Below are positions 45,202 to 53,345 of a DNA stretch of 64,000 nucleotides, piece after piece (the stretch's first letter is position 1; each line of letters begins with the position of its first letter). A program made the position numbers and the translations under genes. This stretch comes from Candidatus Obscuribacter sp. (GTDB taxonomy: Bacteria > Cyanobacteriota > Vampirovibrionia > Obscuribacterales > Obscuribacteraceae): contig JADJQZ010000001.1 of NCBI GenBank assembly GCA_016712465.1, positions 62,001 to 126,000 on the forward strand, read 5' to 3'. The notes beneath the pieces are model-generated. The model had not been told where the DNA came from. It ran no database searches and saw nothing but the letters and a program-made list of their open reading frames with translations.

Positions 45202-45239
45202 AGAGCCGCGCTTGCCGTTGCGGTTTCAAGAGCGGCTCT
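45202..45239 (-). other. mini-gene array spacer hairpin 5
   Basis: A perfect 8-bp stem pairs AGAGCCGC (45202-45209) with 45232-45239, 26 bases after the stop of the 63-aa gene. Confidence 0.55.
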
Positions 45240-45265
45240 GGTGAAGCGTGGGAGGGATAGATGCG

Positions 45266-45457
45266 CTAGTAAGGCACGAAGATGAAGGCTACAGGAAGCA
45301 GCATCAGGTGGAACAGAAATGACACCGCCAGGGTTATTAGGAATACGAGTATGGCCCATTTCGCGGCCTGGAAAGCCTCGTTTCCCAGCCATCCGAAAAT
45401 GCCCGGGAACCAGAGAATGGGTATACAGAAATAAATGAAAAGCCAAACGAAAACCAT
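45266..45457 (-). CDS. small membrane protein, 63 aa
   Basis: ATG 45457 follows GAGGAG. Two membrane helices (about 3-23 and 34-60) and a short polar turn. It lies 40 bases downstream of the thymidylate synthase-like gene. Family unknown. Confidence 0.7.
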   Translation of the reverse strand: MVFVWLFIYFCIPILWFPGIFGWLGNEAFQAAKWAILVFLITLAVSFLFHLMLLPVAFIFVPY

Positions 45458-45497
45458 GGGATTATCTCCTCAAGTAAAGTTGCTGGTAAAGGTGGTG

Positions 45498-46166
45498 CTA
45501 GTCGGTAGCCAGCCTGGCGGCAAGCTGCTCGGCGGCACTGTGGTCTTCCCGGTGAATGTGACAGGAGTCGATGACGTGTATGTATTTACCGGGTTGGATG
45601 CCGACGCGCTCTGCTATGTAGAGATGCAGAGCTATGAATTCCTGCAGATTCATGAGCAGTTTCTTGTAGGCATCGGAAGAGTGAGCGTGCACATGAAGTT
45701 CCAGTTTGCCGGCCTTTTTGCGGGCCCAGATAACTAGAGTGCAGGGGCTTATGGCGGCTTCTTGATCGATGGTCTTGTCCCAGAGTGAGATGATCGATTC
45801 GGGAGCCGGTTCCAGACCGCTCAACTTAGAGATGAGATATTCGATCTGGCTATTGGGAGCATCGAAGATGCGGTGGTAGTAAAGCTTGGTCCACTCGTGC
45901 TCTACCTGTTCTTCATCGGCACCGGTGACGATGAAGTGGTTAATGGTGGCCAGCGCCTGGGGCGACATGGGAAAGAGTGGTTCTGCCGCTTCTGGGGTGG
46001 GCGTTTCGATTTCGATGACGACCATGGAGTCGCGGCAGTAGGTGTTGTTGTCCGTATCTGAACCCTGTTGCAGAAGCCTCAGTAGCGTCTCTTTCCAGGC
46101 CGCTCTGCTGCTGTCTTGTTTGATATAGAGTAAGCCTGGAGTGCAGGCTTCCGGGGGATTTGTCAT
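45498..46166 (-). CDS. divergent thymidylate synthase homologue
   Basis: 222 residues from ATG 46166 (GAGG upstream). The C-terminal part keeps the ThyA active-site layout with exact spacing: C142 in SPC (E. coli ThyA C146), S163 and D165 in AHSSD, N173 in LMNLQEF, and H203 in DSCHIH. R166 of ThyA, which holds the dUMP phosphate, is His162 here, and Y209 is His205. ThyA relatives also include dCMP and CMP hydroxymethylases. The nucleophile survives, so a different nucleotide or pyrimidine substrate is more likely than a dead protein. First gene of the nine-gene minus-strand array. Confidence 0.75.
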   Translation of the reverse strand: MTNPPEACTPGLLYIKQDSSRAAWKETLLRLLQQGSDTDNNTYCRDSMVVIEIETPTPEAAEPLFPMSPQALATINHFIVTGADEEQVEHEWTKLYYHRIFDAPNSQIEYLISKLSGLEPAPESIISLWDKTIDQEAAISPCTLVIWARKKAGKLELHVHAHSSDAYKKLLMNLQEFIALHLYIAERVGIQPGKYIHVIDSCHIHREDHSAAEQLAARLATD

Positions 46167-46619
46167 ATTGACCTCACAAAAAAATAGAACAGCTAGCCGC
46201 TTGGCGCTGTGTGGATGGATTGGTAAGCTTGAAACTCGAACTCGCAAAGCACTTCAGCAGCGAACTGCTTGTAAGAAGTGCATTTGTTTCAATAGTGTTG
46301 GCTGGTGTTCTATTGAGTGCCTGAAAGTTAAAAGTAAGAGTCAAGGAGCTTTAGCCTAGACCTGAAGACTTACAGATGCGATAGGCAAAAAAGTGCAACA
46401 GGTTATTCTCTTGCATCTGAAAAGTACGGCCGGTGACGGTACCGGCGGATGTGTCGGTTGACAGCTCGCGGCCGCCCTTCGTAGTAACCGCAAGGCGCAC
46501 AGGCGGAGCCACAATTACGCGCCCTTAAGAGTCTCATGATTTGGATTGAAAGTGTGCTTTTCGTGAACACAAATCCGACACAGTCAGGTTGTTAGCGCTA
46601 GCTGCCGTGAATCATGCCG
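46167..46619. other. intergenic, 453 bp
   Basis: Upstream region of the mini-gene array and downstream of the NTPase gene. GC-rich imperfect palindromes occur around 46430-46510, but no gene is seen. Confidence 0.4.
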
Positions 46620-47474
46620 CTAAGCCAACTCCAGCAGTTGAACGCTCATCTGGTGTGAACAAACTTCCGGAGCGTCGGCAAATTCTCCCCGACCGTTTGA
46701 CAGATCACAATCACAGACAAAGCTATCTGTATCCCTGTGCCAGACAAGTTCGTGGGCTCGGCTCTGACCGGAGATGCGGAAGCTCTTCAGGGCTGCCTTC
46801 TCTTCGGTGATTTCAATTTTCTGCTCGCTGACGTAACCTATAGCATTGGTAAATAATTTTCTTGCCGCCATGAATTGACCACAGTCGAGGAAGTGTTTGA
46901 GAAAGGCTGAAACTGCCTGCTTCTGCCGAGTGTTCAGGGCGGCGAAGGCGTCGGCCTCTTTGTAGGCGGCAAGTAAAATATCAGGTAGGAAGCTGCGGTT
47001 GGCCAGTGTCACGGGCAGGAGGATTACCTCCGCATGCTGCTTGAACTCCAGGCTCCAGGGCTCATCTTCAAAAACAATCGAGCCCAAAAGAGAGTTGTCT
47101 GCCGAAAGTAAAACTCGCACAAGCTCTAAAAAAGCTGCGGAGCGAGCCTGTGCTCTTCCTATTTCGTCGACATAAATGAGCTGAAGATTCTGGCTGCGGC
47201 AGAGGCTGAGAGCCGGTACTACAAAGTTGTCCAGGGCGTCTAAATCTACGTTGAACAAGCCACCGATGGAAGCAGCATCGGGGCTTTCTGTGCGGTGCAT
47301 AAATTGCCTGGCTGCACCGTTTTGATCGACGGCGGTAAAGCCCGTGCGTTCGCCGCTTTCATTCAGTATTTCCCGGGCTACTATGCCGCCTTTGCTGCCG
47401 GGAAAGCGTCGCACTACGCTGTCGATGATGGTGCTCTTACCGGTACCGGGACTGGCTGTGAGAAGTATTTTCAT
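46620..47474 (-). CDS. THEP1-like P-loop NTPase with C-terminal SWIM zinc motif
   Basis: 284 residues. The N-terminus MKILLTASPGTGKSTIIDSV is a Walker A motif; VDEIGRAQARSAAF is Walker B. GGIVAREILNESGERTGF matches the THEP1 (NTPase_1) signature G-G-x-x-x-x-E-x-R. The last 35 residues hold C254-D-C256 and C272-S-H274, the CxCx(n)CxH pattern of SWIM zinc fingers, which bind DNA or protein. THEP1 enzymes hydrolyse NTPs with unclear roles. A SWIM tail on one is unusual. Confidence 0.78.
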   Translation of the reverse strand: MKILLTASPGTGKSTIIDSVVRRFPGSKGGIVAREILNESGERTGFTAVDQNGAARQFMHRTESPDAASIGGLFNVDLDALDNFVVPALSLCRSQNLQLIYVDEIGRAQARSAAFLELVRVLLSADNSLLGSIVFEDEPWSLEFKQHAEVILLPVTLANRSFLPDILLAAYKEADAFAALNTRQKQAVSAFLKHFLDCGQFMAARKLFTNAIGYVSEQKIEITEEKAALKSFRISGQSRAHELVWHRDTDSFVCDCDLSNGRGEFADAPEVCSHQMSVQLLELA

Positions 47475-47894
47475 GTCCGAAACTATACCAGAAATTTCCG
47501 CTTACAGCTTTTGCAGTTAATACCAGGGTGTCGCTTTGGTGGGCTTTATCTGAGACGGTTGGAGCCTTGAAAGTGGTGCATCTGCGGTCTGCTGTTGCAA
47601 ACACGTAGTTGTCTACGGCCGCGGCTCTGTGGCTGAAAACTGAATATGCCCGTGCTGCCGCACTTTGTTCGGGTATATGTGCGCCGCCCTGTGAGAATTT
47701 TGCTTGCTTTGTCTTTTGCATAACTGGTAACCAGAATTTATCGATCCTTCCATTTAACCGTCAAAGAGTTTGTTTTAGAAAAGCGCCACAGTCTCTGAAC
47801 TGAATACAAAAAACTACTTCAGTTACGTGAAGTGGTTCTTTTCGTGCGCGTGGACGGGTCGAAATTTTCTTTATTACTAACTAAGGAGTTCGTC

Positions 47895-48602
47895 ATGTGT
47901 AACGTATGTTCGACAGTAAACAACCCCACTTTCACTCACCGACAGTCCGATTTGAGGTCCAAATTGTGGCTCTTCCTGAAGCAACTGGCACTTCCGAAAG
48001 TAAGAGGCAAAGTCTTTGGTGTACCGCTCAAGCGCAGTGATATCGATGGTCTGATGCAGGGAGCGGTCTTGACTCAGAAATGGCCCCTGGGCTCTACTGA
48101 GCAACACGCCCTTATCTACAAGGGTGATATTGAGCGGCTTGCACCGGGTCAGGAAGTTTTGATTCGCATCAACAGTGCTTGCTACACCGGTGACATTTTT
48201 CACGACCAGAGTTGTGACTGCAATGAGCAGTTCGAGGTGGCGCTTAAGATGCTCACCGCCTTCGATGGTCCCGGGCTGGTGCTTTATCACATTGAGCATG
48301 AAGGGAAATCCCACGGCTATTTCGAGAAGTTGAAAAGCTTCGACGGCGAAATGTATCCGGTCAAAGGTGATCGGCGCGATTTTCGCACGGCTGTGTCCAT
48401 CCTCAAAAACCTCGGTATTCGCAGGGTGCGGGTTATGACCAACAACCCTGAGAAGGTGGGAATTTTGCGTGAGTACGGTCTGGAAGTGACCGGCATCGTG
48501 CCGATCGTTTCTGAAGACCCCAACTTGAGGCGCTTTTACGACTACAAAGCCCGTGTCTGGAATCATGCTTTGCCCAGACTGGCTGATGAAGAAGCGGCTT
48601 GA
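47895..48602 (+). CDS. GTP cyclohydrolase II-like protein
   Basis: 235 residues from ATG 47895 (AAGGAG 7 bases upstream). The RibA fold is clear: SACYTGDIFHDQSCDCNEQ supplies zinc ligands C96, C107 and C109, and VMTNNPEKVGIL the nucleotide-binding end. The usual arginine region (E-G-R-G-I-G) is replaced by HEGKSHGYFEKLK. RibA opens GTP to start riboflavin synthesis; related enzymes make other products. The protein begins with an extra MCNVCSTVNN Cys pair. First gene of a tight four-gene operon, 26 bases before the HAD gene. Confidence 0.82.
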   Translation: MCNVCSTVNNPTFTHRQSDLRSKLWLFLKQLALPKVRGKVFGVPLKRSDIDGLMQGAVLTQKWPLGSTEQHALIYKGDIERLAPGQEVLIRINSACYTGDIFHDQSCDCNEQFEVALKMLTAFDGPGLVLYHIEHEGKSHGYFEKLKSFDGEMYPVKGDRRDFRTAVSILKNLGIRRVRVMTNNPEKVGILREYGLEVTGIVPIVSEDPNLRRFYDYKARVWNHALPRLADEEAA

Positions 48603-48628
48603 ATCCTAACTTTAATTGGAGAAATTCC

Positions 48629-49444
48629 ATGAGTGGTTTAATTATGACCGGCTCCGAGCAACCGGTTCAAGTTGCATCCATTGACCTGGATGGAACTTTG
48701 CTCGACCGTCGAAAGCGGATTAGTGCTGAGAATGCTGCGGCTGTTGAGTTGTTGCGCGCTGCCGGTTTCGAGATTGTCCTGACCAGCGGGCGCATTTTGC
48801 AGCACACACTGGCTTACTATCGCCAGCTGGCACTGACCGGTCCTATCGTTAGCGCCGATGGTGCCCTGGTGCGAGTGCCTGGGCGCAAGCCGATTCATGA
48901 TGTGACCCTGGCACCGGATGTGGTGTTTGCCATACTGGATACGGCGCGGCGCCTCAAGGTTACTGCCATGGTATTTCGCCATGATGGTATCCGTACCACT
49001 TCGCGCTTTGCCTGGAATGATGAGATTGACAGGCATCGTCGCGAACTGCCCCGGCATTACCGCGAGAGTAAGGTGGAGCGTGTCTGGCGCACACCCACTC
49101 ATAAGGTCTTGCTTTATGCTACCAGTGATGAGCTGGCTCAATTGGAAGCCGCTCTACCAGACTTTGTGAGCCAGCAGACTCATCGCATTCGCAACACCGC
49201 CACCCTTGAGTTTACCTCCCCCGGCATCAGCAAGGTAGCGGGGTTGGCCTCGATGTTTAAGCCTGCGCAGGTGACCTTCTTCGGTGACGGCAATAATGAC
49301 GTGGCGGTCTTGCGCTGGGCGGGTTTAGGGGTGGCCATGCATCACGGTACCGAAGCGGCTTTAGCGGCAGCCGACTTGATTGCTCCTTGTACCGACCCGG
49401 CAATCAATTTTGCGGCGGCGGTGGAGCTTATTCTTCCTATTTGA
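48629..49444 (+). CDS. Cof-type (HAD-IIB) phosphatase
   Basis: 271 residues from ATG 48629 (GGAG upstream). IDLDGTLLDRRKR at 18-30 is HAD motif I, IVLTSGR motif II, and TFFGDGNNDVAVL motif IV, with a Cof-type cap between. Relatives dephosphorylate sugar phosphates and flavin precursors (some Cof-type proteins supply the missing phosphatase step of riboflavin synthesis). Its place 26 bases after a GTP cyclohydrolase II-like gene fits such a role; this is inference. Confidence 0.87.
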   Translation: MSGLIMTGSEQPVQVASIDLDGTLLDRRKRISAENAAAVELLRAAGFEIVLTSGRILQHTLAYYRQLALTGPIVSADGALVRVPGRKPIHDVTLAPDVVFAILDTARRLKVTAMVFRHDGIRTTSRFAWNDEIDRHRRELPRHYRESKVERVWRTPTHKVLLYATSDELAQLEAALPDFVSQQTHRIRNTATLEFTSPGISKVAGLASMFKPAQVTFFGDGNNDVAVLRWAGLGVAMHHGTEAALAAADLIAPCTDPAINFAAAVELILPI

Positions 49445-49460
49445 TCTGCAAGAAGGTCTC

Positions 49461-50114
49461 ATGAATCATGTACAGAAATGTGAATGCTTTGTCATTACGG
49501 GCGGTCCATCGGTAGGTAAAACTACTCTGGTGAATGCTCTTCAAAAACGCGGGCGTCAAGTCTTAGAGGAGAGCGCCGCCCAAATAATCCTGGAGGGTCG
49601 GGAGCATCCAAATAAGGAGCGCTCTGCCTTTCAGCGGGCCGTGCTAAGGCGGCAATTGGAACTGGAGCAATCGATGTTTGCTTGTGGAGGCATCTGGTAC
49701 GCCGACCGTGGTTTGCTTGATGGGGCTGTGTATCACCAACATCATGATGGGTATGTACCGGACTCTTTCTACGAGCTTGATGTCTCCCACTACAAGGCCG
49801 CTTTCCTGCTGGAGCCGCTTTCGTCTTTCGAGAAAAACGGTGTCCGACCTGACTTTGAGGACCTAGAGTATACGGAGGCTATCACTCCGCTCTTTGGGCA
49901 GATTTACCGAAGTCGGGGCGTGCCCGTTTATTTTGTACCGTCCCTGTTGTCGGTGGAGGAGCGCTTGGTCTTCATCGAGAGTACGGTGGCGAAGCTCAGG
50001 GCTTCAAATTCTGTTTTCAATTTTGGCATAGCCGGCGCCGGTCTATCTCTCCTTCCGACGCCCCTGGCCTTTCCTAATGGTGACTTTTATGAAACTCTCC
50101 AACACGTTAATTGA
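49461..50114 (+). CDS. AAA_28-type P-loop nucleotide-binding protein (kinase-like)
   Basis: 217 residues from ATG 49461 (AAGG upstream). FVITGGPSVGKTTLVNALQKRG carries Walker A (G14-T21); the later YADRGLLDGAVYH is the Walker B/DR element of NadR/thymidylate-kinase-like proteins. AAA_28 members are predicted small-molecule kinases or GTP-binding proteins. It starts 16 bases after the HAD gene and overlaps the dCTP deaminase-like gene by 26 bases. Confidence 0.78.
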   Translation: MNHVQKCECFVITGGPSVGKTTLVNALQKRGRQVLEESAAQIILEGREHPNKERSAFQRAVLRRQLELEQSMFACGGIWYADRGLLDGAVYHQHHDGYVPDSFYELDVSHYKAAFLLEPLSSFEKNGVRPDFEDLEYTEAITPLFGQIYRSRGVPVYFVPSLLSVEERLVFIESTVAKLRASNSVFNFGIAGAGLSLLPTPLAFPNGDFYETLQHVN

Positions 50115-50706
50115 GCAAGCTCTCACTGCCGGACATTTGCGCATCAGTCCATCTCCCAGTCGAGCGCGAATCAGCGCAACGTCTGTCGATGTAAGATTGG
50201 ACGCGATCATCGTCGTTGTTGATCCGGTCAAGGTCGGTCGGGGGCTGTATTTCGATCCGGCACGTGAGTCGATACAAGCTTTCTGGGAGCGGAACGGCAA
50301 GGAAGTCGATCTCAGGAAAGCTTGTCGGCAGCCGTTTGCCGATGCCGACGGTAAGGTGCGCAAGCGGGTGGGATACTGGCTCAAGCCAGGCGAAATCTGT
50401 CTGGCCTTTACCTACGAGCATCTGGAATTGCCCACCAGGGGGCCGGTGGTATTACAGGGTGAGTTGTGGAATCGCAGTCGCACCGCTCGTGCTTTTCTGC
50501 ACACGCATATTTCTGCCCCCCACATCAAACCCGGTACTAACAACAAGATTACGCTGGAGATTAAGAACGAAGGTCCTTTCGATGTTCGGCTGACTTACCT
50601 GGCTCCCATCGCCCAGATCGGGTTTGACGAAGTAAGCGGCTCCGTTCGCAATTGCTGCTCCAGCTTTCACGGGCAGCAAAAACCTTCCGGCTTGCTTTGC
50701 CGCTAG
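50089..50706 (+). CDS. dCTP deaminase / dUTPase-like protein
   Basis: 205 residues; ATG 50089 is chosen (ATG 50077 also possible). SVDVRLDAI, LWNRSRTARAF (RS motif), APHIKPGTNNKITLEIKNEGPF with the catalytic-type Glu in ITLE, and APIAQIGFDEV match the DCD/dUTPase trimer fold. The family deaminates dCTP or cleaves dUTP. A CC near the C-terminus is unusual. Being last in the operon, it may deaminate the operon's own pyrimidine-like product. Confidence 0.82.
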   Translation: MKLSNTLIEQALTAGHLRISPSPSRARISATSVDVRLDAIIVVVDPVKVGRGLYFDPARESIQAFWERNGKEVDLRKACRQPFADADGKVRKRVGYWLKPGEICLAFTYEHLELPTRGPVVLQGELWNRSRTARAFLHTHISAPHIKPGTNNKITLEIKNEGPFDVRLTYLAPIAQIGFDEVSGSVRNCCSSFHGQQKPSGLLCR

Positions 50707-50995
50707 CTAAGACCCGGACCTCAACGGTTGTTTTACCCGGCCCCGGTAAAACAATTGCCTCCTGGGATTTCTTTCAAGAGCAGTGAAACGCTCGAAATTC
50801 CGCTGTTGCATTCAGTCAATCCGAACCTTGACCGGCGAGGACGGCCCGATTGCAATGAGGCTTGTGGGCTTTGCAGTTGCGGTTTTGAGAACCGCCGTGG
50901 CTGCAAGTCAATCGACGACTTTTCTTCGCCGCGCATGAAACCCGGTGAGATTTCGTCAGGTTCTCTGTTTAAATCCCTTGATCAGGAAAAACACT
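50707..50995. other. intergenic, 289 bp
   Basis: Separates the nucleotide operon from the next plus-strand gene. No clear signal other than a GC-rich palindromic CCCGGCCCCGGTAAAA stretch near 50735. Confidence 0.35.
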
Positions 50996-51745
50996 ATGAA
51001 CACAAACAAATACCAAAATTACATGAACGCCTTTGCCGACCTTGTGGCCGAGGCTCTGATAATCACGCAGGCGTGCTTTGTCCCCAGAGCTCAGCGCGGT
51101 GCAGAGAACGTCGAAAGTACCTTGCAGCATTTGCGAGAAGCTTATGGTACCCGCATTAAGTCGTTGGGGACCAGGGAAGATAACCGGGATAAAGGCCTGG
51201 AAAATGCCCTCGGTCAATACTACGGCGCGCTGGTCACGCAACTCATTGCTCTCGCTCAGAAGTGGAAAACCCTCAATGAGGGCGGCAAGAATGTGCTTAT
51301 CGATATGGACGAGCAGTGCAATGCTTGCAGCCTGGAAGCCCTCACGCTCGCCCGGAATTATTCCGATGCTGCTAATGCGTATGTAGCGTTGCTCTGGCAA
51401 TGGGAGCTGAATCTGAGAAGTCGAATAGAACTTTTGGTCAAGCAAATTTCAAGTTATTGTCGGGGGCGTAACTTGTTTTACAAGGGAAACGGCGGACGGG
51501 AAGTGCTTGGATATTCCTACCGTCAAAACAGCCGGGTACAGTTCACCCTTTGCTTTGGCTATCATGACGGCGTGGATGCGCTTAGCGGTTCTTTGAACGA
51601 GCTCCTGGTTGAGACCGAAGACCGGCAGGTCGTGAGGCGCATTGCCGCACTCACCCTGGGGGATATGGCTAATCTTGATAGCGATTTCGAAACGGTGGAA
51701 GCAACAAAAGAAGCTCCGCCTCTCGTTAAGATAAGCGCTTCATAA
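50996..51745 (+). CDS. unrecognised protein, 249 aa
   Basis: ATG 50996 follows CAGGA. Mostly helical (HLREAYGTRIKSLGTRED, ALVTQLIALAQKWKTLNEGG). Cys pairs occur (EQCNACSL). No family recognised. A hairpin at 51759-51788 ends it. It may belong with the nucleotide operon upstream, but the 289-base gap is long. Confidence 0.65.
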   Translation: MNTNKYQNYMNAFADLVAEALIITQACFVPRAQRGAENVESTLQHLREAYGTRIKSLGTREDNRDKGLENALGQYYGALVTQLIALAQKWKTLNEGGKNVLIDMDEQCNACSLEALTLARNYSDAANAYVALLWQWELNLRSRIELLVKQISSYCRGRNLFYKGNGGREVLGYSYRQNSRVQFTLCFGYHDGVDALSGSLNELLVETEDRQVVRRIAALTLGDMANLDSDFETVEATKEAPPLVKISAS

Positions 51746-51758
51746 GCAGGCTCGCCTG

Positions 51759-51788
51759 ACGGACATTCCGCGCTTGTGGAATGTCCGT
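51759..51788 (+). terminator. hairpin after the 249-aa gene
   Basis: A perfect 11-bp stem pairs ACGGACATTCC (51759-51769) with 51778-51788. Weak T content follows. Confidence 0.5.
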
Positions 51789-51868
51789 TGAAGCTGGGTA
51801 ACTGCCTCTTTTCACTGCCGGAATTTTTTTTTGCGCCCGGGATATGATAAGCAATAGTAGAATGGGCG

Positions 51869-51901
51869 AAAAAGAAGTGGTACCGGTCAAGGTACCACTT
51901 C
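51869..51901 (-). terminator. intrinsic terminator of the lysis-like unit
   Basis: A perfect 11-bp stem pairs GAAGTGGTACC (51874-51884) with 51891-51901. On the minus strand it runs into TTTTT. Confidence 0.85.
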
Positions 51902-51961
51902 CAAAACCGGACAGGGCTATGCTTAGCCTCTAATCGACGGTTTTAACGGCTCAGTTGAGTC

Positions 51962-52219
51962 TTACTCCTCGGGACCGCCGCACATGAAGTCGCTCTTCTT
52001 GTAGGGCGCCACGGCACCTACGAAGCGCACGGTGACCGGGTAGCCCTGGAAGGACTCCGGTACCAGAACCTGATATTCGGCGCTGGTCAACTCCACCATC
52101 AGTCCCCCGTCGGGCTTGCCGGCGTCGATCGCGACGCAGACCTTGCCGGTGGGAATGGAGAGGGAAAGCCTCGTCATGAGGTCGAATTCTGCCGATTTGA
52201 TGCAGGGTTTGTTTTCCAT
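51962..52219 (-). CDS. small soluble protein, 85 aa
   Basis: ATG 52219 follows AGAGG. Beta-rich, with Cys near both ends (PCIKS, CVAID, FMCGGPEE). Last gene before the terminator, after the lysozyme and membrane-protein genes. Family unknown. Confidence 0.65.
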   Translation of the reverse strand: MENKPCIKSAEFDLMTRLSLSIPTGKVCVAIDAGKPDGGLMVELTSAEYQVLVPESFQGYPVTVRFVGAVAPYKKSDFMCGGPEE

Positions 52220-52329
52220 GGTATTTAGCCTCTTAAGCGTGGTTTAAGCTGCCTTAGCAGCATTTGAAACGAAGGAAATGGCGGTCTCTAGATTCCTTTG
52301 CCGGGAAACCGGACCGCCTACAGGTGACT

Positions 52330-52608
52330 TCAATCAGCGCGTTGCTGGCGCTTCTTCTCTCGGTAAATGCCTACCAGTCTGCCGATAACGCAGAGAGCGG
52401 CACCGAGTACCCAGCCCAGGAAATATTGGGTGGACTGTGGTTCCTGGAAGAGAACGTAGCCCAGGCTCTGGGTGGACACGAGGTAGATGATGAGGGCAAG
52501 CAAGGTGGCTTCCCTGACGCTGCCCGACTTTGATTGAGAAATTCGGCTGACGACTAGAAAGCCGCCCACCGAGAAAAACACTGCGATGAGTACAGGCAGG
52601 GTGAGCAT
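52330..52608 (-). CDS. small membrane protein, candidate holin
   Basis: 92 residues with about three hydrophobic segments (3-20, 36-52, 63-80), a basic C-terminus (REKKRQQRAD) and GAGGGAGG upstream. It follows the GH25 lysozyme gene by 14 bases. Small size, topology and this neighbour fit a holin, but sequence alone does not prove it. Confidence 0.65.
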   Translation of the reverse strand: MLTLPVLIAVFFSVGGFLVVSRISQSKSGSVREATLLALIIYLVSTQSLGYVLFQEPQSTQYFLGWVLGAALCVIGRLVGIYREKKRQQRAD

Positions 52609-52622
52609 GGTTCCTCCCTCGT

Positions 52623-53345
52623 TCAGGTTTTGACGGCGCCTTTCCTGACAGTTGAATGCCGGTGGCGGCGCCGCTGTTTTCGTTTGGGAGCGATGGCGGT
52701 TGCCGGTTTGGTGCTGGCCTTGAGCTGTTCAACGGTGCCGTTGAAGTAGTTCAGGTCGACATTGCCGGTGATACCATCGATTTTGCCGGTTTCGGTGAAC
52801 TGCCAGAATGTCCAGGTGCTGTAAGGCTTGGGCACGTTTGGCGCATTCTTGCGGTATTGGGCCAGCCAGAGTGGGTAGGGGGCCAGTCTGGCGTCGGCGC
52901 CGAGGGTATCGCGGACGAAGTAGAAGCCGGCGTAGACAATAGGCTTTAGACCCAGTTGTTTTTGCACGGCTTCCATCCATTCCAGGCACAGATTGGTGCT
53001 GGCTTTTGGCGAAAGTCCCTCCCAGAGCACCGGATTTTCTGCGTCGAGAACAGGCGGCAGGTCTCCCGGCTCCAGATTCTTGACGGCGGCGACGAAGTTG
53101 TCCACCTGGGCTTTGACGGAAACGCCCGGGCGGAAGAAGTGGTAGGCGCCACGCAAGATCCCTGCTTGCTTAGCGGCGTTCCAATTGCGTCGGAAGGTGG
53201 GGTCCTGGTAGGTGCCTCCTTCGGATGCTTTCATGAAGACAAATTCGATGCCTGCGGCTTTCAGCTTAGCCCAGTCGATTTTGCCGTTGTGGTGTGAGAT
53301 GTCGACACCTTTGGGATTGGCGGCGAATATTTTGCTTCTTTTCAT
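52623..53345 (-). CDS. GH25 muramidase (lysozyme)
   Basis: 240 residues. KGVDISHHNGKIDW with D15, then FVFMKASEGG, GAYHFF, and PPVLDAEN with catalytic D101/E103, and FWQFTETGKIDGITGNVDLNYF match glycosyl hydrolase family 25, which cuts the MurNAc-GlcNAc bond of peptidoglycan. There is no signal peptide, as in phage endolysins that need a holin. The tail (KRKQRRRHRHSTVRKG) is strongly basic and could bind the cell wall. It lies 14 bases before the small membrane protein. Confidence 0.9.
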   Translation of the reverse strand: MKRSKIFAANPKGVDISHHNGKIDWAKLKAAGIEFVFMKASEGGTYQDPTFRRNWNAAKQAGILRGAYHFFRPGVSVKAQVDNFVAAVKNLEPGDLPPVLDAENPVLWEGLSPKASTNLCLEWMEAVQKQLGLKPIVYAGFYFVRDTLGADARLAPYPLWLAQYRKNAPNVPKPYSTWTFWQFTETGKIDGITGNVDLNYFNGTVEQLKASTKPATAIAPKRKQRRRHRHSTVRKGAVKT

